Source: Monoplex corrugatus (taxonomy: Eukaryota > Mollusca > Gastropoda > Littorinimorpha > Ranellidae). Taken from it: a stretch of DNA of 64,000 bases. A model generated the notes under the pieces. That model did not search any database and was not told the DNA's origin. It worked only from the letters and a program-made list of their open reading frames with translations. Made by a program: the position numbers and the translations under genes. The DNA lies in assembly GCA_030674185.1 (NCBI GenBank), contig CM060312.1:5382528-5446527 (forward strand). The letters run 5' to 3'. Position 1 is the stretch's first letter; the number at the start of each line of letters is the position of its first letter. Positions 22,830 through 64,000 of the stretch are shown here, piece by piece.

Positions 22830-23170
22830 TGATGATGATGATGAGGTGTGGTTCCTAAGAAGAAGTTGAGAGCAAAGAAAAAACACGAGACAGTCTTGAT
22901 GGAGGCAGACACAAGAAGATCATTCATAAGGAAGATTAGGAAAAGACAGGCAACATTTGTAGGCCATTTTATGAGGAAAGGGGAATTAGAACACCTGGTC
23001 ACAACGGGAAAGCTGGAGGGAAAGAGAGCCCCAGGTAGACCCAGGGAGAGATATTAGACGGACTTGCAGAGTGGCTGGGGACAAAGAGTGTGGAAGAGAT
23101 GCTTGAGGCAACAAGGGATAGAAACAGATGGAAAGCCATGCTCGCCAACGCCATGTGAAAGGCACTTGAT
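22830..23170 (+). pseudogene. RTE-like LINE C-terminal remnant (best preserved)
   Basis: The + strand reads VLMEADTRRSFIRKIRKRQA, then TFVGHFMRKGELEHL, TTGKLEGKRAPGRPRE, and after a frame break DRNRWKAMLANAM. This is the clearest member of the family and defines its C-terminal cassette. The 3' end is GATGATGATGATG, continuing into the long (GAT)n at 23167. Confidence 0.82.
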
Positions 23171-23320
23171 GATGATGATGATGATGATGATTATGATGAT
23201 GACGACGACGACGATGAGGAGGAGGAGGAGTATGATGAGTATGAGTATGGTGGTGTGGTGTGGTGGTGGCGGTGGTGATGGTGGTGATGATGGGGGTGGT
23301 GGTGGTGTGGTGGTGTGATG

Positions 23321-23361
<41 letters not shown>
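23167..23361. repeat. (GAT)n and (GGT)n repeat
   Basis: Two (GAT)n blocks flank a GGAGGA and GTGGTGGTG stretch. The left block is continuous with the LINE 3' tail. Confidence 0.93.
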
Positions 23362-23374
23362 GGGACATCCATCT

Positions 23375-23670
23375 AGGACTGAGACTGCGTGCAGGGCTGT
23401 ACTCTATTATAATATATCCTGGCATCAACCAGCCCTCAAAGATACAGACACCTGCGACGGTGGTCAGAAGATTTGAGCAGAACCCTCAATGATGTATCCG
23501 TGAAGTGGATGAGACTCAACGGTTTGGTCCCAGTCTTCCCAATGATCCCACAGCATGCTCAATTCTGGATAGGAGAAGTTTGGGGTACGAGAACGTTCAC
23601 AATGATTTTGACGGAACTGATGCAGATTCAAACCCACAATTCAATCTTCCAGTCGGTAGGAGGCCTGTCA
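23375..23670 (-). mobile_element. tRNA-derived SINE (copy B, diverged)
   Basis: Aligns with the - strand SINE at 60165-60470. Shared + strand blocks are GGGCTGTACTCTA, TCAGAAGATTTGAGCA, GTGAAGTGGATGAGACTC and CCAGTCTTCCCAAT. The tRNA-like head, near 23620-23670, is decayed (TTCAAACCCACAA). Confidence 0.65.
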
Positions 23671-23724
23671 TTGCACCTTGACACCTGGTCCTTCCCCAGG
23701 TCTTGATTGGTTGATGTCGATAGA

Positions 23725-23830
23725 CAGTGAGAGAGAGAGAGAGAGGGGGGGGGGCGTGTTTAGTGTGTGTGTGTGTATGTGCGTGTATATGTGCGCACGT
23801 GTGTGCGTGTGTGTTCGTGCGTGTTCAATG
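23725..23830. repeat. (GA)n and (TG)n microsatellite
   Basis: Short GAGA run, a G9 run, then TG variants. It lies about 150 bp upstream of the COG6 start codon. Confidence 0.85.
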
Positions 23831-23984
23831 TCTTAGTCTTCATTCCGTCTTCATCATTATGTAAAATTAATTATAGCAATAAAAGCGAAAGTGGGAAGAG
23901 CAGTAAACTTCGGAAGGCTTATGAAAAATTCGCAATTAAGAATGGTTTCCCTTCAACAGGGGAAGTAAGTAACACCCAGTGAAA

Positions 23985-55868
<31,884 letters not shown>

Positions 55869-56111
55869 ATCTTACACATTCAAACTCTTAAGCATAAAGA
55901 AGCTGCATGTCATTCGCTTCTGTCTTTACTTAAGTAAGAATTGTGACGTATTTAGTATGGATATGTTTAACAAAATTGGGTTTTCTGTCTTGACGGATTT
56001 GCAACATTTTTAATCCAAATAAATTTTGTAACAAAACTGGGTTACTTCTGTCTTTGCTGATACAGATTTGTGACATAATTGATACATATCTATGTGATAA
56101 TGGTGTAGCAG
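55869..56111 (+). other. Probable COG6 3' UTR with polyadenylation signal
   Basis: AT-rich, ORF-free sequence directly after the COG6 stop. An AATAAA hexamer at 56018-56023 is the first canonical signal downstream, about 150 bases after the stop. A second AATAAA lies at 57401-57406 beyond repeats and is a less likely alternative. Transcript ends are not visible in sequence. Confidence 0.5.
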
Positions 56112-56202
56112 ACGCTTTCACTCCCTCACCCTATATACCAGCCCCTCTAGGGAAAGTGTGAAGAAGCTGGTGAATAGGGTGAGAGAGTGAGAAGGATTCA
56201 GG
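56112..56202. mobile_element. Decayed CCCTTTGA-type MITE (copy e)
   Basis: TTTCACTCCCTCACCCTATA then GAAGCTGGTGAATAGGGTGA and GAGAGTGAGAAGG fold back on each other. The TTAA ends are lost. Confidence 0.5.
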
Positions 56203-57009
56203 TTCATCCTTACATAAAATTGGGAACGCAGACTTAGTCAAAAGGAATTTCTTTGCTTGAAGAATGTACATGTGTTTATCTTTTTAAAATGCAAGTATTC
56301 CAGATCTTCAAAACAGTTTCATTTGCATGTACATTACATGTAAAAAAAAACAAAAAAACAGCTAAGATATGGGAGATGGGGGGAGAGGGATAGTCATGAG
56401 GGAATCAGAATCTCAACTGTTAGACAAATTTCACAGTCCAGAAGAAGAAACATGAACCTTACCCATACCAGAACCAACATTGGAACAGTTGACTCATAAC
56501 TCTTATCCTAGTATCCTGAGTTTTCACTTGATACATGATTCACTGCCATTTCTGATTCGGTCAGATTTACAAGCACCGATGCACTGAAGTTACTCGTAAA
56601 AATCAACACACAACTTACTTAAGGATACAGGTGTCCTGACTTCTTAAAGAAGTGCTATGGATTTAGCTTGTGACTAACATATCTTTATGGACCCTGGAGT
56701 AAACAGTTTTAGCTGCAGCATAACATTATCTTTGTCTGCACCCACTCTCTTCCCTCTGTTTGTGATTTGTAAGTAGGCCTACTGGTGTTCTTTCAAGTTA
56801 TTACTATTTTTGCTGGTGAGTTGTAGACAACACCTGTGGCTATACATAATTATTTATTTCTATGTACATGTATATTAATGTTTACAGAGACAGCAGACCT
56901 GTTTCATTCATGTTATTGTACAGATTGGCTGTTGTAAAAATCTGTAGAAAAATTTTTCCAAGGTTCATACTGATATATATATATCATTTTGAATGGGGTT
57001 GATACTCGC
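56203..57009. other. Unassigned 3' flank of COG6
   Basis: AT-rich. No ORF, RNA or repeat family recognised; some of it could be distal 3' UTR. Confidence 0.4.
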
Positions 57010-57085
57010 TCTGTGTGTGTGTGTGTGTGTGTGTGTCTGTGTGTGCGTGCGTGCGTGCGTGTGTCTGCAGGTATGTGTTCGTGTG
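57010..57085. repeat. (TG)n microsatellite
   Basis: TG run with GCGT variants. Confidence 0.9.
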
Positions 57086-57103
57086 TGATTTGTATGTTGT
57101 ATG

Positions 57104-57298
57104 CTTAACCCTTTGATTCCCGCACCCTATCTACCAACTACAAAAACTTAACCCTTTGATTCCCTCACCCTATCCACCAGCTTCCTGCAGGAAGCTGGTG
57201 GATAGGGTGAGGGAATCAAAGGGTTAAGTTTTTGCTTTGCTAACATGGTTGGCAATGCAGGATGCTGTTGACCGGAGTGCGGGAGTGAAAGGGTTAAG
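57104..57298. mobile_element. CCCTTTGA-type MITE with a 94-bp perfect palindrome (copy f)
   Basis: 57141-57234 is a perfect inverted repeat centred on CTGCAG at 57185-57190 with no spacer. The larger element runs from TTAACCCTTTGATTCCCGCA to GCGGGAGTGAAAGGGTTAA, so one TTAA-ended palindrome sits inside another related one. Confidence 0.85.
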
Positions 57299-57763
57299 AA
57301 AGAGAGGGCAGAATTGCTGCAAATTGTTAAAAAGACTGTTTAAGTAACAGACTGTGATTAGACATGCCAAGGTACATTTGGGTGACATCTTTGTGGTGAA
57401 AATAAAATGGTATCAATTTACTGCTTAAAGGATTATGTTTCTTTGTGTGAGAGAGCAAGCATAAGTGTGCCCAGTTGTTTTCCCCAGTTTACAGTTTCTC
57501 TATCTTCTCGGTGTCTCTCTGTTGTAATGATTCTATTAGCATAAGCATAGTACATTTAACCATATTAGTTTTGTTACATTTGTGTAGGCAGACACCTCTT
57601 GTGGCTTCAACCAGTTCACAGCCAACAGTTTCGGCAGACCACATACGCATAAAGTGTCGCTCTCCATCATGTATTGACAAAGTACTTACAGCAATAGGAA
57701 ACTAAAAGGTGATCAGAGAACCCACATATCATCCAGTAAGATTTTATGGATGAAATTCGGTAC

Positions 57764-57767
<4 letters not shown>
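57299..57767. other. Unassigned spacer
   Basis: AT-rich with an AATAAA at 57401-57406. No gene supported. Confidence 0.4.
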
Positions 57768-57857
<90 letters not shown>

Positions 57858-57951
57858 ACACACACATACACACACACATACACACACACACACACATACT
57901 CTCACACATGCTCACACACGCTCACACATACACTCGAAAACACACACACAC

Positions 57952-58006
<55 letters not shown>

Positions 58007-58014
58007 CACACACA
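57768..58014. repeat. (CA)n microsatellite
   Basis: CA runs with interspersed TACA and CTCACACA segments. Confidence 0.96.
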
Positions 58015-58470
58015 GAGTAGAAATCTTCCCAAATGTGGCACTCAGCAGGAGAAAATGGTAAATGCTCTATTTGTTAAAGTCTTTGATCACAAAAAATGTT
58101 TTGAAAGGTTGTTTACATAGCTTGATCAGTTTTCCTATCCACTGTTTGGACTTCACTTTCTCTGTTGTGTTGTTATTGTTTTAGTGCTTGAGGTTCAATA
58201 CCTAGAATCCTGTAATACAGAACGGTAACTGGATACATTTTTCTTCTTCTTATGCATGGCGTATCCCACTCAGAACGTAGCCGATCGCGCACCATCATTC
58301 ACTTCTGTCCTCCGTTTCCCTGACAAAAGGGTTGTTGCTGGAATCGCTGCTTGTTGCTTGCTACACATAGACACGAAACATGCAGTTCTTTGTCTTTTTC
58401 GGTCTCTAGCGCCCTCTGTTGTTCCACTGGCGGCAAGCTTTTCGAGGGTGTCATGTTTACATATGTAACA
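58015..58470. other. Unassigned spacer
   Basis: Short frames on both strands (70 and 94 codons) overlap antisense. No family recognised. Confidence 0.35.
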
Positions 58471-58511
58471 AAAACATTTCATTTTGTTGTTTTTTTTTTT
58501 ATCATCGTTAA

Positions 58512-58608
58512 AAAAAAATCCTTCATTTTCCAACTTTCTTAAAAAAAATTCCATTTTTTTCCAACTTTCTTAAAAAAAAATTCCTGTTTTTTCCAACTTT
58601 CTTAGAAC
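58512..58608. repeat. About 34-bp tandem repeat, three copies
   Basis: TTTCCAACTTTCTTAAAAAA recurs three times with T-rich spacers. Confidence 0.85.
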
Positions 58609-58639
58609 ATCTTTATTAGATATCTTGGCCATCCACGGA

Positions 58640-59505
58640 ATTTTAAGCAGTTTTCTGTATAATCCATATCTACATGGCTTCCAACTTGTCTTCTGATTCC
58701 TTTAGCAATGTCCAAGTTTCACAACCATACAACAAGATGGAGTAGACAAAGCGTTTTCTAGAGACATCTTGGTGTGCATGGATAGAGTTCATTACTACAT
58801 TCTTTAGAGACCCAACAATTGCTTTAGCTTTTGCTATCTGGATCTTTATCAAAGTGATATCTCTTGGCATCTGAGGTTATCCTACTTCCAAGATATTTGA
58901 ATTTGTCTACATGCTTGATGGTTTCTCCATTACTTGTTAGGTTTGGAGGTGTGCTTGCTTCTGTATGTTTAGATACTTCCATGCATTCTGTCTTTTTCAC
59001 ACTTACGTGTAGATGTAATCCTTTGGCTCTGCTCTCTTTTTTTGTCAGATCCAGTGTGATTTGTAAATCTTAAGGGGAGCGTGCCATTAATACTGCATCA
59101 TCAGCGTATTGTATGTTTGTTATATTTCCACCATTGATCTTTACACCTCTGTCATCCTTCATTGTTCTAAGCAACTACGTTTTCACTGTATTGCACCTTT
59201 TCCTCATTCCCTTCTCTATGTTGAACAATTTCAGAGACTTCTCCCTCAACTCTCACACCTGCTGTCTGTGTGTAATATAGGTTTTGGACCATGCAGAGGT
59301 CCTTGTTGTCTGTACCAGTGTCATGCAGTATCCTATCAAGTTCATCATGATGTAGGAATGGACCACTTTTGAATAATCTATAAAACAGAAGTAAAAGTCA
59401 TTTGTTGTTTCCATTTATCATTCCATTATCATCTCTCCAAGTGTAAAGATTGCACTGACTGTTCCTTTACCTTTCACAAATCCAAACTGTTTTCTGCCAG
59501 TTTGT
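58640..59505 (-). pseudogene. RTE-like LINE reverse-transcriptase remnant (3' part)
   Basis: The - strand contains, from its upstream side, QFGFVKGKGTVSAIFTLGE, then IDYSKVVHS, KFKYLGSRITSDA, DITLIKIQIAKAKA and YSILLYGCETWTLLKES, separated by frameshifts. These are the ordered reverse-transcriptase blocks of an RTE-type element, with the catalytic aspartate box damaged. Confidence 0.75.
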
Positions 59506-59950
59506 GGTGGGGAATTTATTTCTACATGATCTGGCCAATCATGACTAATGGCTGTGAAGCCTGGACTCTCAGGAAAGCTGATTGCAAAAGAATTGAGGCA
59601 GAGATGTGGTTTTATGGGAGACTACCGCGTGTCAAATGGATAGGAGAACTAATGAAAGTGTCCCGGAAGAACTTGATACCATCAGAAAATTACTAGCCTG
59701 ACTTCAACAAGAGAAGACTAAAATACGTTGGCTATGTGTCGTGTTGCAAGAACGCAGACCTCATGGCAAACATCTTTCAAGGAAAAACAGGCAGAAAGGA
59801 CGAAGGGCAAACCTTCAATCTCAGACATTGAGAACATCAGTGGCCTAAATATTCAAGAAGCTGTCCACTAAAGTCAAGACAGACCCATTTTGAGGAGAAT
59901 AGCTGTGTCACAGAGTGCAATGGCCAACACTGAACCTGGTGATGCTTTAT
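59506..59950 (+). pseudogene. RTE-like LINE C-terminal remnant inserted into the LINE
   Basis: The + strand reads MTNGCEAWTLRKADCKRIEA then, frame-shifted, GKTGRKDEG-like and NISGLNIQEAVH, ending AMANTEPGDAL. It is opposite in orientation to the flanking LINE pieces and resembles the 48136 copy rather than the (GAT)n family. Confidence 0.65.
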
Positions 59951-60049
59951 GATTCGAAGGAGAATATTTTTTGAAGGATCATAGCACTCAGGGAGGTTAC
60001 TTTTGTGTTCGCCATTTTTGTTTTGTTTTTGTTTTTGATCCATTTTCTA

Positions 60050-60480
60050 CGCCACCATAATGGCTACGGAAGCTGGCATAGATTTTACAAGGCGATGGAT
60101 GATCATGATGTCGATGAGGATGATAATCATGATGCAATGGAGTTACATCAACGATTGAGACTTCGTGACAGGGCTGTACTCTACGCTTACTACCATAATA
60201 TATTGCAGCATCAACCAGGCCTGAGAGATACAGACACCTGCTATGCTGGTCAGAAGATTTGAGCAACACTCCAATGAGGCATCTGTGAAGTGGATGAGAC
60301 TCGACTGTGTGCTCCCAGTCTTCCCAATAAGCCCATAGCACACCCAACTCTGGGTAATAGCTGGTGAGAGCCGAAAAATCCCACAATGATTTTTGAAGGG
60401 ACTGACGGGGATTCGAACCCACAACCTTCCATTGGTAGTCCATTGCGTTAACCACTACACCATGGCGACTGGTGCGAAGG
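60050..60480 (-). mobile_element. tRNA-derived SINE (copy A)
   Basis: The - strand tRNA-like head at about 60395-60466 has box A-like TGGTGTAGTGGTTAACGC and box B GGTTCGAATCC. The body continues TCGGCTCTCACCAGCTATTA and shares long blocks with 23375-23670. No intact cloverleaf is formed and it sits inside a LINE, so it is not a tRNA gene. Confidence 0.7.
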
Positions 60481-60740
60481 AGAATTTTCATTATCTGACT
60501 CAATATACTGATTGTTCAATGTTGTCCACAATCTGTTGCTCCTGGTTTCTTTTGCAACGGGGTGACGACGGATTTGCACAATTCCTTTGGCATGATCCCA
60601 CAGTCATAAATCACATTTATATGCTTAGTCAATATATCAATACCATATTCCCCAAGCGCTTTTATCATCTCAACTGCCACCTTATTTGCGCTTTTCCTTT
60701 TGCATGATCCCAGAATCATAAATCACATTTATATGCTTAA
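60476..60740 (-). pseudogene. RTE-like LINE reverse-transcriptase remnant (5' part)
   Basis: The - strand reads ANKVAVEMIKALGEYGIDIL then YDCGIMPKELCKSVVTPLQK and KPGATDCGQH to SLMSQIMKILLR. This is the reverse-transcriptase N-terminal region of the same element as 58640-59505. The SINE and + strand LINE tail separate the two parts. Confidence 0.78.
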
Positions 60741-60910
60741 AATCAGTTATATACTGAAGTTGTAATGTTTTTCCTGTATATGGATTAGAATTTTTCTGTT
60801 TTTATCTTCATTCAAAATATTGATTATAATTTTATGTACAACTATTGCATGCATAAACACACACACACGCGTGCAAACATAGCACACGCACACACACACA
60901 CACACACACA

Positions 60911-60946
<36 letters not shown>

Positions 60947-61295
60947 TTCTTACAAACACACGCGCACAGCAACGCACACGCACGCACACACACATGTACA
61001 CACACGTACGCAAGCACACACACGCAGCAATATATAAACACAGTATGCCTCTTTATTCATATGAAAATCTGTTAATCTTTCTTCATTACATAAGTCAGTG
61101 TTTAAATTTTAATATTCTGTGGTTTCTTATGTGTCTTCTTACTTGTATAGCTTTAATGTTTGTTGTTATCTTATTGTGTATGTAATTGTGAACATTTTTT
61201 TATCACCTTTTGCCTTTCTTGCGAAATGTAAAGCGCTGGTGAGCATGTTTTTATATGGAATATGCGCTATACAAATAAACATTATTATTATTATT
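60741..61295 (+). mobile_element. CR1-like LINE 3' end inserted into the RTE remnant
   Basis: The + strand ends AAATGTAAAGCGCTGGTGAG, then GAATATGCGCTATACAAATA and (ATT)n, the characteristic CR1-type 3' terminus. A CA/CT microsatellite (60857-61025) lies inside. No ORF remains. Confidence 0.6.
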
Positions 61296-61480
61296 ATATC
61301 AATGACATATTCCCCACGCGTTTTTATCATCTCAACTGCCACCTTATCCTGGCCTATGGCTTTCCTTTTTTTTTTTTCTTCTTTTTTTTTTTTTTCATCT
61401 CTGAAATAATTGCCTTTACTTCTTCTTCCAGTGTGTTAGGTCCTTCCATCTCATTGTGAAATGCTGGATAGATTGAATAA
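61296..61480 (-). pseudogene. Second copy of the RTE-like reverse-transcriptase N-terminal segment
   Basis: The - strand reads EGPNTLEEEVKAIISEM then, past an A-rich stretch, KAIGQDKVAVEMIKTRGEYV. It overlaps in content with the segment at 60476-60740, implying a duplicated or second nested element. Confidence 0.65.
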
Positions 61481-61719
61481 CTCAAAAAAGTAAATTTCCT
61501 GTGTTGTTGCTGTTATCATCAAACACAAGGGTCAATGGCTGATTATGTGTAGTGGTATTATGTAACCTAGGGCAGAGGCCAGAGAGATATAATTCTTACG
61601 CTGTAATTTTAGTCTGCTGGTGGTGTTATTGTTCAGACACTTCACAACCAATGGCTAGAATCCTGTAAGATCAATGTCACTATTTCCGCATGGTGTTGTC
61701 AGTGTTATCAGCATCATCA
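61481..61719. other. Spacer
   Basis: No supported feature. Confidence 0.3.
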
Positions 61720-61880
61720 TCAGGTGCCCTGCTGCATGGCGTTGGCGATCATGGACTTTCATCTGTCTCTATCTCTTGTTGCCTCAAGCATCTCCTCCAC
61801 CCTCCTTGTCTTCAGCCACTCTGCAAGTCCGTCTAGTATTTTCTCCCTGGGTCTACCTGGTGCTCTCTGTTATAGTACTT
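61720..61880 (-). pseudogene. RTE-like LINE C-terminal scrap
   Basis: The - strand ends with ANAMQQGT-type sequence and an ATCATCATC (GAT) tail at about 61710-61722. It belongs to the same family as 22830-23170. Only about 150 bp remain (APGRPREKI-like part). Confidence 0.65.
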
Positions 61881-61946
61881 GCAATTCAATGGAAAGTATC
61901 CAGAGAGAGGCACGAGAGGGCTCTTCCATTCTGTCTTGATCTGGTA

Positions 61947-62279
61947 GCTAGGCTGGACCAGGTTGGCGTACGTTTGTGGCAATGCTAGGCTGGACCAGGT
62001 TGGCGTACGTTTGTGGCAATGCTAGGCTGGACCAGGTTGGCGTACGTTTGTGGCAATGCTAGGCTGGACCAGGTTGGCGTACGTTTGTGGCAATGCTAGG
62101 CTGGACCAGGTCGGCGTACGTTTGTGGCAATGCTAGGCTGGACCAGGTCGGCGTACGTTTGTGGCAATGCTAGGCTGGACCAGGTCGGCGTACGTTTGTG
62201 GCAATGCTAGGCTGGACCAGGTTGGCGTACGTTTGTGGCAATGCTAGGCTGGACCAGGTTGGCGTACGTTAGTGGCAAT
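61947..62279. repeat. 37-bp minisatellite, nine copies
   Basis: The unit is GCTAGGCTGGACCAGGTTGG plus CGTACGTTTGTGGCAAT. Units differ only by GGTTGG / GGTCGG and one TTAGTGG in the last. Very homogeneous, hence young. Confidence 0.96.
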
Positions 62280-62754
62280 GTCCTGTCCTGGAGTTTGCCA
62301 TCCTCCCACGGTTTGTAAAGAAGACACATTATGACCGAGTCTAAATGACTCCTCCCACCCACCCACACCATCCCGCCTACTCCCATCCCTTTGCTTAATG
62401 AAATGGTTACCATGTGTCATCGGCAGCTGGCAGGCGATTGTCTGGAGTGTGGTGAGGCATTGTTGCTCTGAGTCCCGTCCAGCACCCCTGGGTGTTTCTT
62501 GTTCACTTTGTGTGGTGTTGTCAGTGTTTTAACACTTGCGGTACAATGGCACGTATCCAGTCACATAGGATGTAGACCAGGAAGACACATAATAACTGGC
62601 AATTTGTCAAGTTGGATGAAGTAAACTCCTACAACACGCTTCCCTGTCCACATTCAGTTGTTCACTTTGACAATTATAGATACAGGAAAAGGAAATCAAC
62701 TCTTACCTACTTACATGCGCGCGTTATGCTTACTTTCGGCACACTGTTATCACA
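62280..62754. other. Unassigned spacer
   Basis: No gene evidence. A segment near 62520-62590 (ACAATGGCACGTATCCAGTC) resembles the array's left flank. Confidence 0.35.
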
Positions 62755-62756
62755 TT

Positions 62757-62918
62757 AACCCTTTGACTTCCACACCCAGTCCACCAGCATCCTGCATTGT
62801 CAACCATGCTAGCAAAGCAAACACTTAACCCTTTGACTTCCTTATCATAGGGTGAGGGAGTCAAAGGGTTTAGTTTTTGCAGTTGGTGGGCAGGGTGCGG
62901 GAGTCAAACGGTTAAGTG
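62757..62918. mobile_element. CCCTTTGA-type palindromic MITE (copy g)
   Basis: TTAACCCTTTGACTTCCACA at the left and GGGAGTCAAACGGTTAA at the right, with the inner fold TTAACCCTTTGACTTCC / GGGAGTCAAAGGGTTTA and the family block CCATGCTAGCAAAGC. Confidence 0.75.
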
Positions 62919-63180
62919 TCTATCAGCACATACCATAAACGTGTTTTACTTGTTAGTTACTTTCCACAGTTTGATTTGATGTTTGAAAAAATGTCTTATC
63001 ACACTCATTTACATATTATATTCTTATTGTTTAAAGCTCAGCCGACAGCACAGAGCCATATCAGGACTCTAAAACCATTTTAAAACATACTCAACACCTC
63101 AGTGAAAAAAAAAAAAAACACTTGAGAAAAAAGTACATGTATCAATACATTCACGCACACTATCTGAGGGCTGCCCCCTG
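62919..63180. other. Spacer
   Basis: AT-rich, with an A13 run near 63105. Nothing recognised. Confidence 0.3.
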
Positions 63181-63535
63181 TGCGCCTCAGTAGCTCAGTT
63201 GGTTGAGCGTCGGATTCACAAGCTAATGGTTGTGGGTTCGAATCCTGGGATGCACTACATTAAAACTGTCCTTCTCACTGTCTCTTCTTAAACATCACTA
63301 TTGTTCTGGTGGTGTCGGTTATCCCCGTCGGCCATATCACCTGGTGGTGTCGGTTATCCCCGTCGGCCATATCACCTGGTGGTGACGTAAAACGGAACTA
63401 AATCAACCAAAACCCTGCCCTGGCGTTGACCATTCTGCCCAATTTATCACCAGAGTTTAACCCCCCCCCCCCCCCCAAACAAAAAAAACAAACAAAAAAA
63501 CAAAACAAAAACAAACAAAAAAACACGTGAGTACT
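63181..63535 (+). mobile_element. tRNA-derived SINE with duplicated 3' segment
   Basis: The head has AGTAGCTCAGTTGGTTGAGC (box A) and GGGTTCGAATCC (box B) at about 63235-63246. The anticodon arm and acceptor stem do not pair convincingly. The 3' half has a 35-bp unit (TGGTGGTGTCGGTTATCCCC...) repeated at 63307 and 63342, then TGGTGACGTAAAACGGAACT and an A/C-rich tail with a C17 run, as in molluscan SINEs. Confidence 0.75.
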
Positions 63536-63689
63536 TATATAAATATAACTATTGACACTTAGTGCATTCATAAAAACTGGCCTAAATTACCTAAAATTGC
63601 TTCTGCTCATCACAATTTCTTGAGTCAAAAATGTCTATACATGTACCCAATTATTAATCCTAAGAGAAAATATTAAGATTTATAGAACT

Positions 63690-63870
63690 CATAAAGGTGA
63701 ACGGACAGGCAAGGCAGAAAATAGCAAGAAGAGATCACAGAAAGCAAAGGAGCATGGCAGAAAGAAATACAGTGATGGAAATGACGAAATGTTTTGCACA
63801 GAGTGTCCAACGGGTGGGGATTCTATTTATACTGAAAGAGCCCCCGGCATCCCCATGGGTGGTTTCATAT
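63690..63870 (+). pseudogene. Fragment of an unclassified transposon-like ORF
   Basis: In one frame the + strand reads KKRSQKAKEHGRKKYSDGND then EMFCTECPTGGDSIY, a basic stretch followed by a CxxC-like pair, which recalls the C-terminal tails of some DDE transposases. It matches the - strand at 33180-33345. No full domain is present. Confidence 0.35.
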
Positions 63871-64000
63871 ATCATTAAATGGAATTAGCAAATATATACA
63901 GATGTGATACCATTCATAGCTTCTGTTTACTATAGTTGCTCAAAGTGTCAGTCGATAAGTACTTTGATAACTTTTTAACTGTGCATTTGCTTTCCAGTTA

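Noticed and set aside
63181..63250. Functional tRNA gene
   Set aside because: Box A and B are clear, but the acceptor and anticodon stems do not pair and a SINE body follows. The same reasoning applies at 36255 and, on the - strand, at 60395-60466.

Overview
The window is animal nuclear DNA, most likely from a mollusc and probably a gastropod. The evidence is one intron-rich gene with canonical GT-AG introns, very dense (CA)n/(TG)n microsatellites, tRNA-headed SINEs, RTE-like and CR1-like LINE tails, Penelope-like pieces and TTAA-flanked piggyBac-like MITEs. The lineage call is an inference from repeat content and the encoded protein. No bacterial gene, rRNA or convincing functional tRNA gene was seen.

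Only one real protein-coding gene is supported: COG6, subunit 6 of the conserved oligomeric Golgi tethering complex, on the + strand at 23985-55868. I could assemble it completely: 19 exons, 1911 nt including the stop, 636 residues. All 18 introns are GT-AG and the phases agree at every junction.

Upstream (1-23984) is gene-free and repeat-built. It holds microsatellites, a long polypyrimidine tract, a 41-bp minisatellite (about 2976-7155), a 30-bp minisatellite (about 10697-12884), a 35-bp minisatellite (about 13835-16975), four tails of one RTE-like LINE family with (GAT)n ends, a head-to-head foldback of a Penelope-like terminal repeat (18061-18425), and SINE pieces. Downstream (55869-64000) holds the likely 3' UTR, TTAA MITEs including one with a 94-bp perfect palindrome, a mosaic of nested LINE and SINE fragments (about 58640-61480), a 37-bp minisatellite and another SINE.

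The most unusual observation is inside COG6. Two introns end in long tandem arrays whose unit is the intron's own 3' splice site plus the first bases of the next exon. Intron 14 has 25 extra copies of the exon 15 acceptor and start on an 88-bp period. Intron 17 has about 64 extra copies of the exon 18 acceptor and start on 37- and 29-bp periods. Two further exons (10 and 14) have their 3' ends and donors duplicated into the following intron. The genuine exon is thus preceded by dozens of near-identical decoy acceptors, one of which forms a possible in-frame 33-nt microexon. The same introns also carry at least five TTAA-flanked piggyBac-like elements, some with acidic transposase N-terminal remnants.
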